64,000 nucleotides of DNA from JACCZR01 sp963830065 (GTDB lineage: Bacteria > Actinomycetota > Thermoleophilia > Solirubrobacterales > Thermoleophilaceae): contig CAWHLA010000005.1 of the NCBI GenBank assembly GCA_963830065.1, positions 1 through 64,000 of the forward strand, given 5' to 3'. Every line of letters starts with the position of its first letter. The first letter of the stretch is position 1. Shown in pieces: positions 20,636 through 28,871 of the stretch. The notes beneath the pieces were generated by a model. The model was not told the origin of the DNA, did not search any database, and saw only the letters and a program-made list of their open reading frames with translations. Position numbers and translations under genes: made by a program.

Positions 20636-21619
20636 ATGATCGAGTTTCAGACTCCCACAATCTCCACCGACACCGTCGAGGACAACCGCGGCTCATTCGT
20701 CATCGAGCCGCTGGACCGCGGGTTCGGCTACACCTTCGGCAACTCGCTCCGCCGGGTGCTGCTGAGCTCGCTCGCGGGCGCGGCCGTGACCAGCGTGCGG
20801 ATCGAGGGCGTCGCCCACGAGTTCTCGACGATCCCCGGGGTCACCGAGGACGTGACGGACATCGTCCTGAACCTCAAGGAGATCGTCTGCCGGATGCACT
20901 CCGACGCCGCCGAGATCGAGGCGCCGCTGGTGGTCACCGGCCCGGGCGAGATCACCGCGGGTGACATCGACCTGCCCTCGGGCGTCGAGGTCCTCAACCC
21001 CGAGACCCACATCGCCACCCTCGAGAAGAAGACCAAGCTCGAGATCTACCTGACCATCGGCCACGGCCGCGGCTACTCCCCGGCGGAGGACAACAAGACC
21101 GCCGACCAGCCCATCGGCGTGATCCCGATCGACTCGATCTTCTCGCCGGTCAAGCGCGTCGCGTACGAGGTCGAGGCCGCCCGTGTCGGGCAGCGGACCG
21201 ACTACGACAAGCTGCACCTCGACATCGAGACCGACGGATCGGTCGACCCCCAGGCCGCCCTGCGCGAGGCCGCGGAGATCCTCATCAAGTACCTGGCGAT
21301 CTTCACCGAGCCCGAGCGGGTGGACGCGCTGCGCGAGCAGGGCGCCGGCCTGGTCGGCGACGGCGACCTGGCCGTGGCCGGGCTCGGCGGTGGTGGCGGC
21401 GGCCGCTCGGCCGACGGGATGGACGACATCCTGATCGAGGAGCTCGAGCTGGGCGTCCGCTCCTACAACTGCCTCAAGCGCGCCGGCGTCCAGACGGTCG
21501 GCGACCTGGTGCAGAAGTCGGAGTCGGAGCTCAACGCGATCCCGAACTTCGGCCGCAAGTCGATCGAAGAGGTCAAGGAGACCCTCGAGGCGCGCGGGCT
21601 GAACCTGCGCCCCGCGTAG
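20636..21619 (+). CDS. rpoA: RNA polymerase subunit alpha
   Basis: A 327-residue alpha subunit. The N-terminal dimerisation and assembly domain has GYTFGNSLRRVLLSSLAGAA and the C-terminal DNA/activator-binding domain has ELELGVRSYNCLKRAG and NFGRKSIEEVKETL. A Gly-rich linker (about 245-255) joins them. ATG 20636 is preceded by AGAAGGAAT. Followed by rplQ. Confidence 0.98.
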   Translation: MIEFQTPTISTDTVEDNRGSFVIEPLDRGFGYTFGNSLRRVLLSSLAGAAVTSVRIEGVAHEFSTIPGVTEDVTDIVLNLKEIVCRMHSDAAEIEAPLVVTGPGEITAGDIDLPSGVEVLNPETHIATLEKKTKLEIYLTIGHGRGYSPAEDNKTADQPIGVIPIDSIFSPVKRVAYEVEAARVGQRTDYDKLHLDIETDGSVDPQAALREAAEILIKYLAIFTEPERVDALREQGAGLVGDGDLAVAGLGGGGGGRSADGMDDILIEELELGVRSYNCLKRAGVQTVGDLVQKSESELNAIPNFGRKSIEEVKETLEARGLNLRPA

Positions 21620-21639
21620 TCTCGGCCGCTTCGCTCGCG

Positions 21640-21645
21640 TAGCCT
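21640..21645 (+). promoter_or_regulatory. Candidate -10 box for rplQ
   Basis: TAGCCT ends nine bases before the rplQ ATG, matching the spacing seen at other near-leaderless starts in this window. It may give rplQ a second, local promoter besides read-through from rpoA. Confidence 0.4.
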
Positions 21646-21654
21646 CCGTCTGCC

Positions 21655-22008
21655 ATGCGTCACCGCAAGCAAAAGGGCAAGCTCTCCCGCGATTCAGCGC
21701 ACCGCAAGGCGCTGATGATGAACCTCTCCCGCGAGGTCATCGAGCACGAGCGCATCCAGACCTCCGAGGCCAAGGCCAAGGCGGTCAAGCCCGAGTTGGA
21801 GCGCCTGATCACCCTGGCCCGCCGCGGCGACGCCCACTCGCGCCGCCAGGCCATGGCCCGCCTGGGGCAGGACAAGTTCGTGGTCTACAAGCTCTTCGAG
21901 GAGCTGGCCCCGCGCTACTCAGACCGCAACGGCGGCTACACCCGCATCCTCAAGCTCGGCCCGCGCCGCTCGGACTCGACCGAGATGGTCTTCCTCGAGC
22001 TGGTCTAG
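21655..22008 (+). CDS. rplQ: 50S ribosomal protein L17
   Basis: A 117-residue L17, a tunnel-exit protein. MRHRKQKGKLSRDSAHRKAL and FEELAPRYSDRNGGYTRILKLGPRR are family signatures. It ends the ribosomal block. Confidence 0.97.
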   Translation: MRHRKQKGKLSRDSAHRKALMMNLSREVIEHERIQTSEAKAKAVKPELERLITLARRGDAHSRRQAMARLGQDKFVVYKLFEELAPRYSDRNGGYTRILKLGPRRSDSTEMVFLELV

Positions 22009-22032
22009 GCAGCCGCCGGCTACGCGGCGCCG

Positions 22033-22257
22033 CTAGGCGACCGCCGGCTCCGGCTCTGGGTCGTCCAGGTCGATTGCCACCTCCAGCTTCTGCTCGATCC
22101 ATCTGAGGTAGACGGACCGTTCGCCGTACTCGACGTCGTCGGGTTCCGGTAGACCGGCTTCGTCCAAGAGCTCTCGCATCTTGGCCTCCGCCTGCCTGTG
22201 CCGTTCGTGCACGTCCATGCCCGCCAGGTTCTCGTACGCCGTGTTACAGCGGGGCAA
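22033..22257 (-). CDS. Small acidic hypothetical protein
   Basis: A 74-residue protein with no family I can name. It is helical and charged, with EAKMRELLDEAGLPEPDDVE and a central aromatic strand (RSVYLRWIEQKLEVAIDLDD), ending in a Pro/Glu tail. The TTG at 22257 is chosen because TACCTT lies seven bases upstream, the spacing seen for other leaderless genes here; ATG 22218 would give 61 residues with good coding character. It is convergent with rplQ. Confidence 0.6.
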   Translation of the reverse strand: MPRCNTAYENLAGMDVHERHRQAEAKMRELLDEAGLPEPDDVEYGERSVYLRWIEQKLEVAIDLDDPEPEPAVA

Positions 22258-22264
22258 CGAGGGG

Positions 22265-22270
22265 AAGGTA
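22265..22270 (-). promoter_or_regulatory. Candidate -10 box of the small gene at 22257
   Basis: TACCTT on the minus strand, seven bases before the TTG start. The transcript would be leaderless. Confidence 0.45.
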
Positions 22271-22340
22271 CCTGTGACTTCTCAGTGCCTGGCGCCGCCG
22301 CGGGCGTCCGGAGCGTCCGCGGAGGCGGTACAGGTTCACG

Positions 22341-22368
22341 AAAAGTCGTCAGCCGGCTGAGGACTTTC
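22341..22368 (-). terminator. Intrinsic terminator-like palindrome, copy 2
   Basis: A 26-base palindrome (22342-22367) with a single mismatched pair, AAAGTC-C-TCAGCC and complement, ending in TTTT on the minus strand. It lies 176 bases downstream of the sugar-porter stop, in a 286-base stretch (22258-22543) where I see no gene. It matches copy 1 (141-168) at 23 of 28 positions. Confidence 0.55.
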
Positions 22369-22543
22369 CAGCAGCGTGTGAGCGATACGCGCGTCGCGCA
22401 ACGTGGCACTGCCCACGAAAAACGCTCCGCAGCCGGACGCTCCGCCGCCGGACGAGTTTCAGGAGCGGGTGCGCCACAACCGCCGCTGACGCCCTCGTTG
22501 CTGCCGTTGGCCGGCGGCAGACAGCGGCGGCCGAACAGCGGGG

Positions 22544-23938
22544 CTAGGTCGAGGACGCGCCCACCGCGGGCTCCGCAGGCCGCGCGTCCTCCTGCAACGC
22601 CGACTCGATCTCCTCGAGGCTGCGCCCGCGGGTCTCCGTGACCATCCGCTGGACGAACACGAAGGCGATCACTCCGATCACCGCGTAGCCCAGGAACACC
22701 GGTCCGGCGCCGAACCCCTCGATCAGCGGCGGGAAGGTCTGGGCCACCAGGAAGTTGGCCCCCCAGTGCAGGAAGATCGCCACGCCCATCGCCGCGCCGC
22801 GGACGCTCAGCGGCAGGACCTCGGGAAGCATCACCCACACCACCGGCCCCCACGTGGCCGCGAAGGACACGATGAAGGTCGTCAGGCAGACCAGGGTGAT
22901 CACCGCGGCGGGGTCGCCGGGCGACTTGGGCTCGGCCAGCAGCGTCAGCGCGCCGCCGAGCACCGACAGGCTCAAGATCATCCCGATCAGGCCGCCGAGC
23001 AGCATCGGCTTGCGGCCCACCCGGTCGACGATTCGGATCGCGACCACGGTCATGACCACGTTGAGTACGCCGATCACGATGTTCGCGTAGATCGCCGACT
23101 CGTCGCTGTAGCCAACGTTGGTCAGCGTGGTCGGGGCGTAGTAGATGATCGTGTTGATCCCGACCAGCTGCTGGAACACCGCCAGGCCGATCGCCACGAT
23201 CAGTGCCGGCCGGATCCACGGCGCGGTCAAGGCACGCAGGCCGCTGCCGCCGGACTCCTTCTCCTCGACCTCTTGGATCTCGCGGATCTCCTGGGCGGGC
23301 TCCTCGGCGTCGGGGCGCATCTCGTCGATGACCTCGCGCGCCTCCTCCTGCTCGCCGGACTTGACGAGGAAGCGCGGCGTCTCGGGCATGCGCAGCATCC
23401 CCACCAGCAGGACGATGGAGGGAATGATCGCGGCGCCGAGCATGATCCGCCACTCGCCCGAGGAGGCGAGGATGGCGTTCACCAGGAAGGCGACGAGGAT
23501 GCCGACCACGATCATGAGCTGGTTCAGCGAGGCGATGGCCCCGCGGATCTCGGTGGGGGCGATCTCCGACAGGTACAGCGGCACCACCAGCGCCGCCGAG
23601 CCCACGGCCAGGCCCAGGACGAAGCGTGCGCCGATCAGGGGCCACACGCTGGGAGCCACTGCCGAGCCCAATGCGCCCACGAAGAAGATGACGGCCGCGG
23701 CGATGATCAGTCGCTTTCGCCCGAGCCGGTCCGACAACGGACCCGAGAGGCCGGCGCCCGCCATCGCTCCGAGCAGGAGGGAGGCGACCACCGCGCCCTC
23801 CAGGAACGGCGTTAGGTCGAAGTCCTCCTTGATGAACAGCAGGGCGCCGGAGATGACTCCGGTGTCGTAACCAAACAGCAGACCACCCAGAGCACCGAAG
23901 AAGAAATACTTGCGGCTGCTCGATCGAACGACGTCCAT
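22544..23938 (-). CDS. Sugar-porter family MFS transporter
   Basis: A 464-residue, 12-TM transporter of the sugar porter family (sugar:H+ symport or facilitated uptake). Signatures are FGYDTGVISGAL in TM1, DRLGRKR between TM2 and TM3, MPETPRFL before the central loop, QQLVGINTIIYY in TM7, DRVGRKP between TM8 and TM9 and TETRGRSLEEIE after TM12. The start ATG 23938 has the ribosome binding site AGAGGAG. The exact sugar cannot be read from sequence. Confidence 0.93.
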   Translation of the reverse strand: MDVVRSSSRKYFFFGALGGLLFGYDTGVISGALLFIKEDFDLTPFLEGAVVASLLLGAMAGAGLSGPLSDRLGRKRLIIAAAVIFFVGALGSAVAPSVWPLIGARFVLGLAVGSAALVVPLYLSEIAPTEIRGAIASLNQLMIVVGILVAFLVNAILASSGEWRIMLGAAIIPSIVLLVGMLRMPETPRFLVKSGEQEEAREVIDEMRPDAEEPAQEIREIQEVEEKESGGSGLRALTAPWIRPALIVAIGLAVFQQLVGINTIIYYAPTTLTNVGYSDESAIYANIVIGVLNVVMTVVAIRIVDRVGRKPMLLGGLIGMILSLSVLGGALTLLAEPKSPGDPAAVITLVCLTTFIVSFAATWGPVVWVMLPEVLPLSVRGAAMGVAIFLHWGANFLVAQTFPPLIEGFGAGPVFLGYAVIGVIAFVFVQRMVTETRGRSLEEIESALQEDARPAEPAVGASST

Positions 23939-24006
23939 GACGCTCCTCTTCCCTCGCTGCCCAAGAAGTCCCCGGGCCGGGGCGCGCCGAAACCGGACGC
24001 GAGCGA

Positions 24007-24151
24007 CTAGGCGGCGTAGTCGTCGCTGCCCATGAAGTGCAACGACACGTACGGCTCCTCGCCCACGACCCAGCTGTCGTGGCCGGGGGGCTCGAAGCGT
24101 CAAGGTGCGGGTCTCGTCGGGCGAGTCGAGGCTGACGAGGCTCAGGTCCAC
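24007..24151 (-). pseudogene. Internally deleted, frameshifted cupin remnant
   Basis: A GTG at 24151, inside the stop of the upstream diiron-protein gene, starts MDLSLVSLDSPDETRTLT, which looks like the N-terminus of small cupins. After one extra base the other frame reads FEPPGHDSWVVGEEPYVSL and ends HFMGSDDYAA-stop, which matches my recollection of the C-terminal end of the same family (PPGHDAWVVGDEP). The roughly 70 central residues, with the metal-binding beta-barrel, are missing. The family assignment is from memory. Confidence 0.5.
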
Positions 24152-24876
24152 GCCGGCTGCTCCTCGGCGGCAGCCCGGCGCACCGCCTGGGCCAGCCGGC
24201 GGGCCCGCCCGCGGACCTCGGCCTCGAACTCGCCGCGGCTCACACCCGCCAGCGAGAGCACGGCGCGGTGGTCGAACGCGACCACCTTCACCGTCGCGGT
24301 CACGAAGCTCCGCCAGGCCAGGACGGCAGCGGTGCGGGCCACGGGCGGCATGGAAGCGAACTCCAGGCCCAGGGTGGCGCGGTGAAAGGCCACGTGGCCG
24401 CGCTCGTCGAGCAGGATCCGGTCGCAGGCGGCGGCGAGGACCGGGTCGTCGTGGGCCTCCGCCAACACGCGGTAGTACGTCAGGGCGATCAGCTCGGCGG
24501 TCAGCAGGACGCAGATCTCCCGCCGCAGGCCGCCCAGGTGGCGCAGCGCGACGAACGCGCCGTCGGACCAGTGGGACGTCAGCTTCTCGCCCCCGAAGCG
24601 CTTGCGCAGCAGGCCGAGCCAGCGCGCGTGCTGGCCCTCCTCGGCCACGAACAGCTCGATCGCGCGCGCGTAGGCCCGGTCGCCGTTCTCGCCGGCCAGC
24701 CGGCGGATGCGCTCCCCATCGCCCGACTCCCCGAGCTCGAAGCGAGCTATCGACCGCGCCACCTCCGCCCGCCCGGGCCGCTCGGCGAACGGCGCGTCCA
24801 GCGGCGCATCGAGGTCGCGCTCGCGCCGATCCTCGAAGTACTGGAGCCAGCGAGAGTGGGGTGAGGTGCCGGCCAC
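24142..24876 (-). CDS. Ferritin-like diiron-carboxylate protein
   Basis: A 244-residue helical protein with two ExxH-type half sites: E in ARFELGES, EEGQH near the middle, then E in AELIALTYY and DERGH. This is the four-helix ferritin-like/rubrerythrin-like arrangement, so it probably binds two metal ions and acts on O2, peroxide or a small substrate. GTG 24876 is chosen because TACGCT lies seven bases upstream; the frame stays open to 24987. The end overlaps the start of a cupin remnant. Confidence 0.75.
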   Translation of the reverse strand: MAGTSPHSRWLQYFEDRRERDLDAPLDAPFAERPGRAEVARSIARFELGESGDGERIRRLAGENGDRAYARAIELFVAEEGQHARWLGLLRKRFGGEKLTSHWSDGAFVALRHLGGLRREICVLLTAELIALTYYRVLAEAHDDPVLAAACDRILLDERGHVAFHRATLGLEFASMPPVARTAAVLAWRSFVTATVKVVAFDHRAVLSLAGVSRGEFEAEVRGRARRLAQAVRRAAAEEQPAWT

Positions 24877-24883
24877 CCGCCGC

Positions 24884-24889
24884 AGCGTA
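24884..24889 (-). promoter_or_regulatory. Candidate -10 box of the ferritin-like gene
   Basis: TACGCT on the minus strand, exactly seven bases before GTG 24876. It implies a leaderless transcript and supports the shorter start. Confidence 0.5.
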
Positions 24890-24942
24890 GCTGGGCGCTC
24901 CCGGGCCGGGCCGCTTCCTGCACGCGGCCGTGCTGCAAGAAA

Positions 24943-24959
24943 TCCTGCAATGTGCAGGA
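24943..24959. promoter_or_regulatory. Inverted repeat, possible operator
   Basis: TCCTGCA-ATG-TGCAGGA, a perfect 7-bp inverted repeat with a 3-base centre, between the divergent ferritin-like and peptidoglycan-hydrolase genes and 32 bases before the riboswitch. Further CCTGCA/CTGCAA half-sites lie at 24916-24942. A transcription-factor site is plausible. Confidence 0.4.
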
Positions 24960-24990
24960 GTTTCGGCTGATAGAACGACGGCCTCAATCA

Positions 24991-25120
24991 CGCCGAGTCG
25001 CCGCTGCCCCGGGCACGGCGAGCGGGGGACCCGATGCGGACTCGATCCGCAGGGGCGAATCGCATGGCCGTAGGCCGAGCGTAGCGCGAGCCGCGAGCCC
25101 GTCAGCTAACCCCGCAGGCG
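24991..25120 (+). promoter_or_regulatory. Cyclic di-AMP riboswitch (ydaO-yuaA type)
   Basis: The conserved blocks occur in order: CGCCGAGTCGCCGC, AGCGGGGGACCC, AGGGGCGAATC, a variable stem, then CCGTCAGCTAACCCCGCAGGCG. The outer CGCC/GGCG can close the P1 stem. This matches my knowledge of the ydaO consensus. In actinobacteria this class usually controls cell-wall hydrolases, and the next gene is one, starting 21 bases downstream. Confidence 0.88.
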
Positions 25121-25141
25121 GAGTGCAAAGAAGAGAGGCGG

Positions 25142-26494
25142 TTGGACTTGCAAAGGGATCTGGGCTCCCTCGATCCGTGGGAGCAGTCACTGGAGCGCTC
25201 ACGCGCGCGCCGCGCAGCGGCGTCGCAGCGTCGCGGCCTGCCGACCGAGATCGGCGGGCGCAGCGTGCCCCTGGCGGCGATCCTGATCGCGACCGGCGGC
25301 CCGGTGGCCGGCGTGGCCGCGGCCAAGGCCATCAGCGAGAGCGGTGGCGGCGCCGCCGCGACCGAGCCGGCTGCGCTGGTGCTGGACGACTCGAGCGCCT
25401 CCTCAAACGACGCCGCTGCGCAGCCCGCAGCGAAGTCCTCTGCGCCGACGAAGGCAGCCGCCGAGAAGCCCGCGGCGCCCGAGATGCCCGCCCTCCCGCG
25501 CCAGCAGAGCGCGGAGGCCCCCGAGACCGCCGGCGAGACGATCGCCGCGACGACCTCGACCACACTGCGACCCAAGGTCACGCGGGTGAGCAACCCCACC
25601 AAGCCGAAGGCCCGCAAGGTCAAGACGGCCGCGAAGCGTGGCGGTGTGCGCGCGCTGCAGGCCAAGCTTGGCCTCTCTGCGGACGGCGACTTCGGGCCGT
25701 CTACCGAGAAGGCGCTGCGCCGCTGGCAGAAGGCGCACGGCCTCCCCGTGGACGGCAAGGCCGGGCCGCAGACCCTGGCCGCGATGAACATCCGCTCGGG
25801 CAAGGTGCTCAAGCGAGACCGGCCGACCAAGAGGCGCCGGCATGGCTCCTCGAGCAAGCCGAAGACCCGCTTCGCCGGCGCCCGGCGTGCCCGCCGGGGC
25901 GGCGGCATCAAGTCGCTCCAGGCCGCGCTCGGCCTGTCGCCCGACGGCGTGTTCGGCGCGGCCACCGAGAAGGCACTGCGCCGGTTCCAGCGCAGCAAGG
26001 GACTGCCCGTGGACGGCGTGGCCGGCCCGGCCACCCGCCGCGCCCTGCGCATGGCCCCCGGTCCCGCGCTCAAGCGCAAGCGGCGCGTCCAGCGCCGCCG
26101 GCGCCGCTCGAGCGGTGGCGGAGGCGGGGGAGGCGGATCCTCGATCGTGGCCCGCGTCACGGCCGCGGCGAACCGCATCGCCGGCAAGCCCTACCGCTAC
26201 GGCGGCGGCCACGGCTCGTTCAACGACACCGGATACGACTGCTCGGGCTCGGTCTCGTACGCGCTGCACGGCGGCGGCCTGATCTCGGCGCCGATGACCT
26301 CTGGCGGCTTCATGAGCTACGGCGCCTCCGGTCCAGGCCGGTACATCTCGATCTACGCCAGCTCCGGCCACGTCTACATGACGATCAACGGCCGGCGCTT
26401 CGACACCAGCGCGCGCAGCGACAGCGGCTCGCGCTGGGGCGGGCCCCGCCAGACCGGCGGCGGCTACGTCGTGCGCCACCCGCCGGGCCTCTAG
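25142..26494 (+). CDS. Peptidoglycan hydrolase with two PG-binding domains and an NlpC/P60-like domain
   Basis: A 450-residue cell-wall protein. After a basic start comes a hydrophobic anchor or signal segment (about 42-64), an Ala/Pro-rich linker, two PG_binding_1 repeats (about 166-215 and 253-305; DGDFGPSTEKALRRWQKAHG and its counterpart), a poly-Gly linker and a C-terminal NlpC/P60-like domain. In that domain Cys367 (YDCSGSVSYAL) and His410 (SSGHVYM) are the likely catalytic pair for cutting peptide crosslinks. TTG start at 25142 follows AGAGAGG. Expression is probably set by the c-di-AMP riboswitch just upstream. Confidence 0.85.
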   Translation: MDLQRDLGSLDPWEQSLERSRARRAAASQRRGLPTEIGGRSVPLAAILIATGGPVAGVAAAKAISESGGGAAATEPAALVLDDSSASSNDAAAQPAAKSSAPTKAAAEKPAAPEMPALPRQQSAEAPETAGETIAATTSTTLRPKVTRVSNPTKPKARKVKTAAKRGGVRALQAKLGLSADGDFGPSTEKALRRWQKAHGLPVDGKAGPQTLAAMNIRSGKVLKRDRPTKRRRHGSSSKPKTRFAGARRARRGGGIKSLQAALGLSPDGVFGAATEKALRRFQRSKGLPVDGVAGPATRRALRMAPGPALKRKRRVQRRRRRSSGGGGGGGGSSIVARVTAAANRIAGKPYRYGGGHGSFNDTGYDCSGSVSYALHGGGLISAPMTSGGFMSYGASGPGRYISIYASSGHVYMTINGRRFDTSARSDSGSRWGGPRQTGGGYVVRHPPGL

Positions 26495-26505
26495 GCTCCG
26501 CCGCG

Positions 26506-27318
26506 GTGGACGCGGCCAAGATCAAGGCGCAGTCGGCTCAGACCTGGAGCCAGGGCGACTACACCGACCTGTCGGAACAGCTGCGCCCCGCCGCCCGCGT
26601 CCTCGTCGACCTGTGCGCGGTGTCCGCCGGCCAAGAGGTGCTGGACAACGCCGCCGGGGACGGCAACTTCGCGGTGCTCAGCGCCGAGGAAGGGGCCAGC
26701 GTGGTGGCCGCCGACATCGCGCCGGGCATGGTCGCCCGGGGCCGCGAGCGGTCCGAGGCCGAGGGCGTGGAGATCGAGTGGGTGGAAGCGGACGCCGAGG
26801 ACCTGCCCTTCGAGGACGCCCGCTTCGACTGCGTCGGCTCGGTGTTCGGCGCGATGATCGCGCCCCGCCCGCGGGTGGCCGCCGAGGAGATGTTCCGCGT
26901 GGTCAGGCCCGGCGGCACGGTGGGCATGACCGCCTGGATGGCCAGCGGGGCGAACTACGACCTGTTCTCCGTCGGCCGTCGCTACGCGCCACCGCCCGAG
27001 CCGGGCGAGGAAGCCCCGCCGGGGATCGAGGAGTGGTCGGACGAGGAGGCCGTACGCGAGCGCTTCGACGGCCTCGCCTCGAGCATCGAGATCACGGAGC
27101 ACACACTTCCCTGGGAGGGCGACTCGCCGGAGGAGTTCGTGGCCACCATGGAGCGAGGCGCGCCACCGCAGGTCGCCGCCAAGGCGAACATGCCGCCCGA
27201 CCTCTACGCGCGGATGCGCGAGGAGGTACTGGAGGTCGCGCGCGGCTGGGCCGGCGGCGACGGCCCGTTCTCGGTGGACGGCCACTTCGCGGCGATCGTC
27301 GCTCGCCGCCCCGGCTGA
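26506..27318 (+). CDS. SAM-dependent methyltransferase, class I
   Basis: A 270-residue enzyme with the Rossmann-like SAM site: VLDNAAGDGNFAVLSAE (motif I), VVAADIAPGMV (motif II), EADAEDLPFEDARFD and RVVRPGGTVGMTAWM. This is the Methyltransf_11/UbiE-like style; the substrate is unknown. GTG 26506, 12 bases after the hydrolase stop, gives MDAAKIKAQSAQTWSQGDYT. Its TGA overlaps the frame of truA. Confidence 0.85.
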   Translation: MDAAKIKAQSAQTWSQGDYTDLSEQLRPAARVLVDLCAVSAGQEVLDNAAGDGNFAVLSAEEGASVVAADIAPGMVARGRERSEAEGVEIEWVEADAEDLPFEDARFDCVGSVFGAMIAPRPRVAAEEMFRVVRPGGTVGMTAWMASGANYDLFSVGRRYAPPPEPGEEAPPGIEEWSDEEAVRERFDGLASSIEITEHTLPWEGDSPEEFVATMERGAPPQVAAKANMPPDLYARMREEVLEVARGWAGGDGPFSVDGHFAAIVARRPG

Positions 27319-28040
27319 CCCTGGCCGCCCGGCTGCTCATCGAGTACGACGGAACGGACTTCGCCGGCTGGGCGACCCAGCCCGGGCGGCGCACGGTGCA
27401 GGAGACGCTCGAGGGCGCCATGGCAACCATCGCCCGGGAGCCGGTCCAGCTCACCGTGGCGGGGCGCACCGACGCCGGCGTGCACGCCCGGGGGCAGGTG
27501 GCCAGCCACCCGGGCACCCCCATCCCCGCCCAGCGGCTGAACGGCCTGCTGCCCGCGGACTTGGCCGTGGTGACCTCGGACCCGGCTCCCGACGACTTCG
27601 ACGCCCGTCGCGACGCGCGCTCGCGCACCTACCGCTACCGCGTGCTGACCCGCCCCGCCCGCTCGCCGCACGAGCGCCGCACCGCGCTGCACTGGCGCCG
27701 GCCGTGCGACCGCGAGGCGCTCCACACCTGCGCCGCGGCACTCGTCGGCACCCACGACTTCACCGCCTTCACACCGACGGGCGGCTATCACTCGCGCTTC
27801 ACGCGCGACCTCACGCGCTCGGCGTGGGTCGAGCACGGCGAGGTGGTCGAGTACTGGATCACCGCGGACAGCTTCATGCGCCACATGGTCCGCACGTTGG
27901 TCGGGGCGATGCTATGGGTGTCCGCCGGCCGCATGGAGCAGGCGGCGTTCTTACGGCTGCTCGAGGGGCGCCCGCGTAGCGAGGCGCCCGACACCGCGCC
28001 GGCACTCGGGCTGTGCCTCGAGGCCGTGGCCTACGACTAG
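27315..28040 (+). CDS. truA: tRNA pseudouridine(38-40) synthase TruA
   Basis: A 241-residue TruA, which makes pseudouridine at positions 38-40 of the anticodon arm. LLIEYDGTDFAGWA near the start, catalytic Asp53 in GRTDAGVHARGQ, and FMRHMVRTLVGAML are the signatures. No ATG, GTG or TTG lies in frame close to the conserved N-terminus; CTG 27315 overlaps the upstream stop as CTGA, exactly like the ATGA and GTGA overlaps elsewhere here, so I take it as the start. CTG 27321 is an alternative. Confidence 0.9.
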   Translation: MTLAARLLIEYDGTDFAGWATQPGRRTVQETLEGAMATIAREPVQLTVAGRTDAGVHARGQVASHPGTPIPAQRLNGLLPADLAVVTSDPAPDDFDARRDARSRTYRYRVLTRPARSPHERRTALHWRRPCDREALHTCAAALVGTHDFTAFTPTGGYHSRFTRDLTRSAWVEHGEVVEYWITADSFMRHMVRTLVGAMLWVSAGRMEQAAFLRLLEGRPRSEAPDTAPALGLCLEAVAYD

Positions 28041-28052
28041 CCTGCCCTGAGG

Positions 28053-28871
28053 ATGAAGGTCCTCCTCACCAACGACGACGGGATCCGCGCCACGGGCCTG
28101 GACACGATGCGGCGGGCGCTGCTGGAAGTCGACGGCGTCGAGCTGGCGGTCATTGCCCCCGACGGCAACCGGTCGGCGATGGGGCGGAGCATCACCACCC
28201 GCAAGCCGCTGAGTGTGGAGGAAGTCGACTTCGGCGACGGGACCTCTGGCTTCGCCACCGACGGCACCCCGGTGGACTGCGTGCGCTTCGCCGCGCTGGG
28301 GCTGATCCCGTTCCAGCCCGAGCTGATCGTCTCGGGCATCAACCACGGGTCCAACCTCGGGGACGACATCACCTATTCGGGCACGGTGGCCGCAGCGCTG
28401 GAGGGGATCGTGCTGGGCCTCCCGGCGGTGGCAGTCTCCCAGCAGGCCGACCGCGGGCGGCTGGACTGGACCGCGCCCTCGCACTGGTCCGACGAGGACT
28501 TCGCCCAGGCGGCGTCGTTCACGGCGGCGATCGTCGACCGCCTGGACGAGGTGCCCATGCCCGAGGGGACGCTGCTGAACATCAACGCACCGCAGGGGCA
28601 CGCGGAGGGCGCCGAGGCCTGCCGGCTGGGCAAGCGCATCTACCGCGACCAGCTCGTCGAAACCGGGGAGAAGGACGGGCGCAGGCGCTACCACATCTAC
28701 GGCGACGCACCGGGCTACCACGAGGAGGAGGGCACCGACTTCGCGACGCTCGCCGCCGGCCGGATCGCCGTCACGCCGCTGCACTTCGACCTGACCGACC
28801 AGGCGGGGATCGAGGCCCTCGGGGGCTTCGACCTCGAGGCGCTGCTGCGCCCCGCCGCCGAAGAGGTGTGA
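28053..28871 (+). CDS. surE: 5'/3'-nucleotidase SurE
   Basis: A 272-residue SurE, a metal-dependent phosphatase acting on nucleoside monophosphates. MKVLLTNDDGIRATGLDTMR carries the DD metal ligands; APDGNRSAMG and VSGINHGSNLGDDITYSGTV complete the active site. It is 12 bases after truA and overlaps ligA (GTGA). Confidence 0.95.
   Translation: MKVLLTNDDGIRATGLDTMRRALLEVDGVELAVIAPDGNRSAMGRSITTRKPLSVEEVDFGDGTSGFATDGTPVDCVRFAALGLIPFQPELIVSGINHGSNLGDDITYSGTVAAALEGIVLGLPAVAVSQQADRGRLDWTAPSHWSDEDFAQAASFTAAIVDRLDEVPMPEGTLLNINAPQGHAEGAEACRLGKRIYRDQLVETGEKDGRRRYHIYGDAPGYHEEEGTDFATLAAGRIAVTPLHFDLTDQAGIEALGGFDLEALLRPAAEEV

Noticed and set aside
24877..24987. Longer N-terminus for the ferritin-like protein
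   Set aside because: It would encode LLHIAGFLAA from the inverted repeat and place the -10 box inside the gene; the shorter start fits better.
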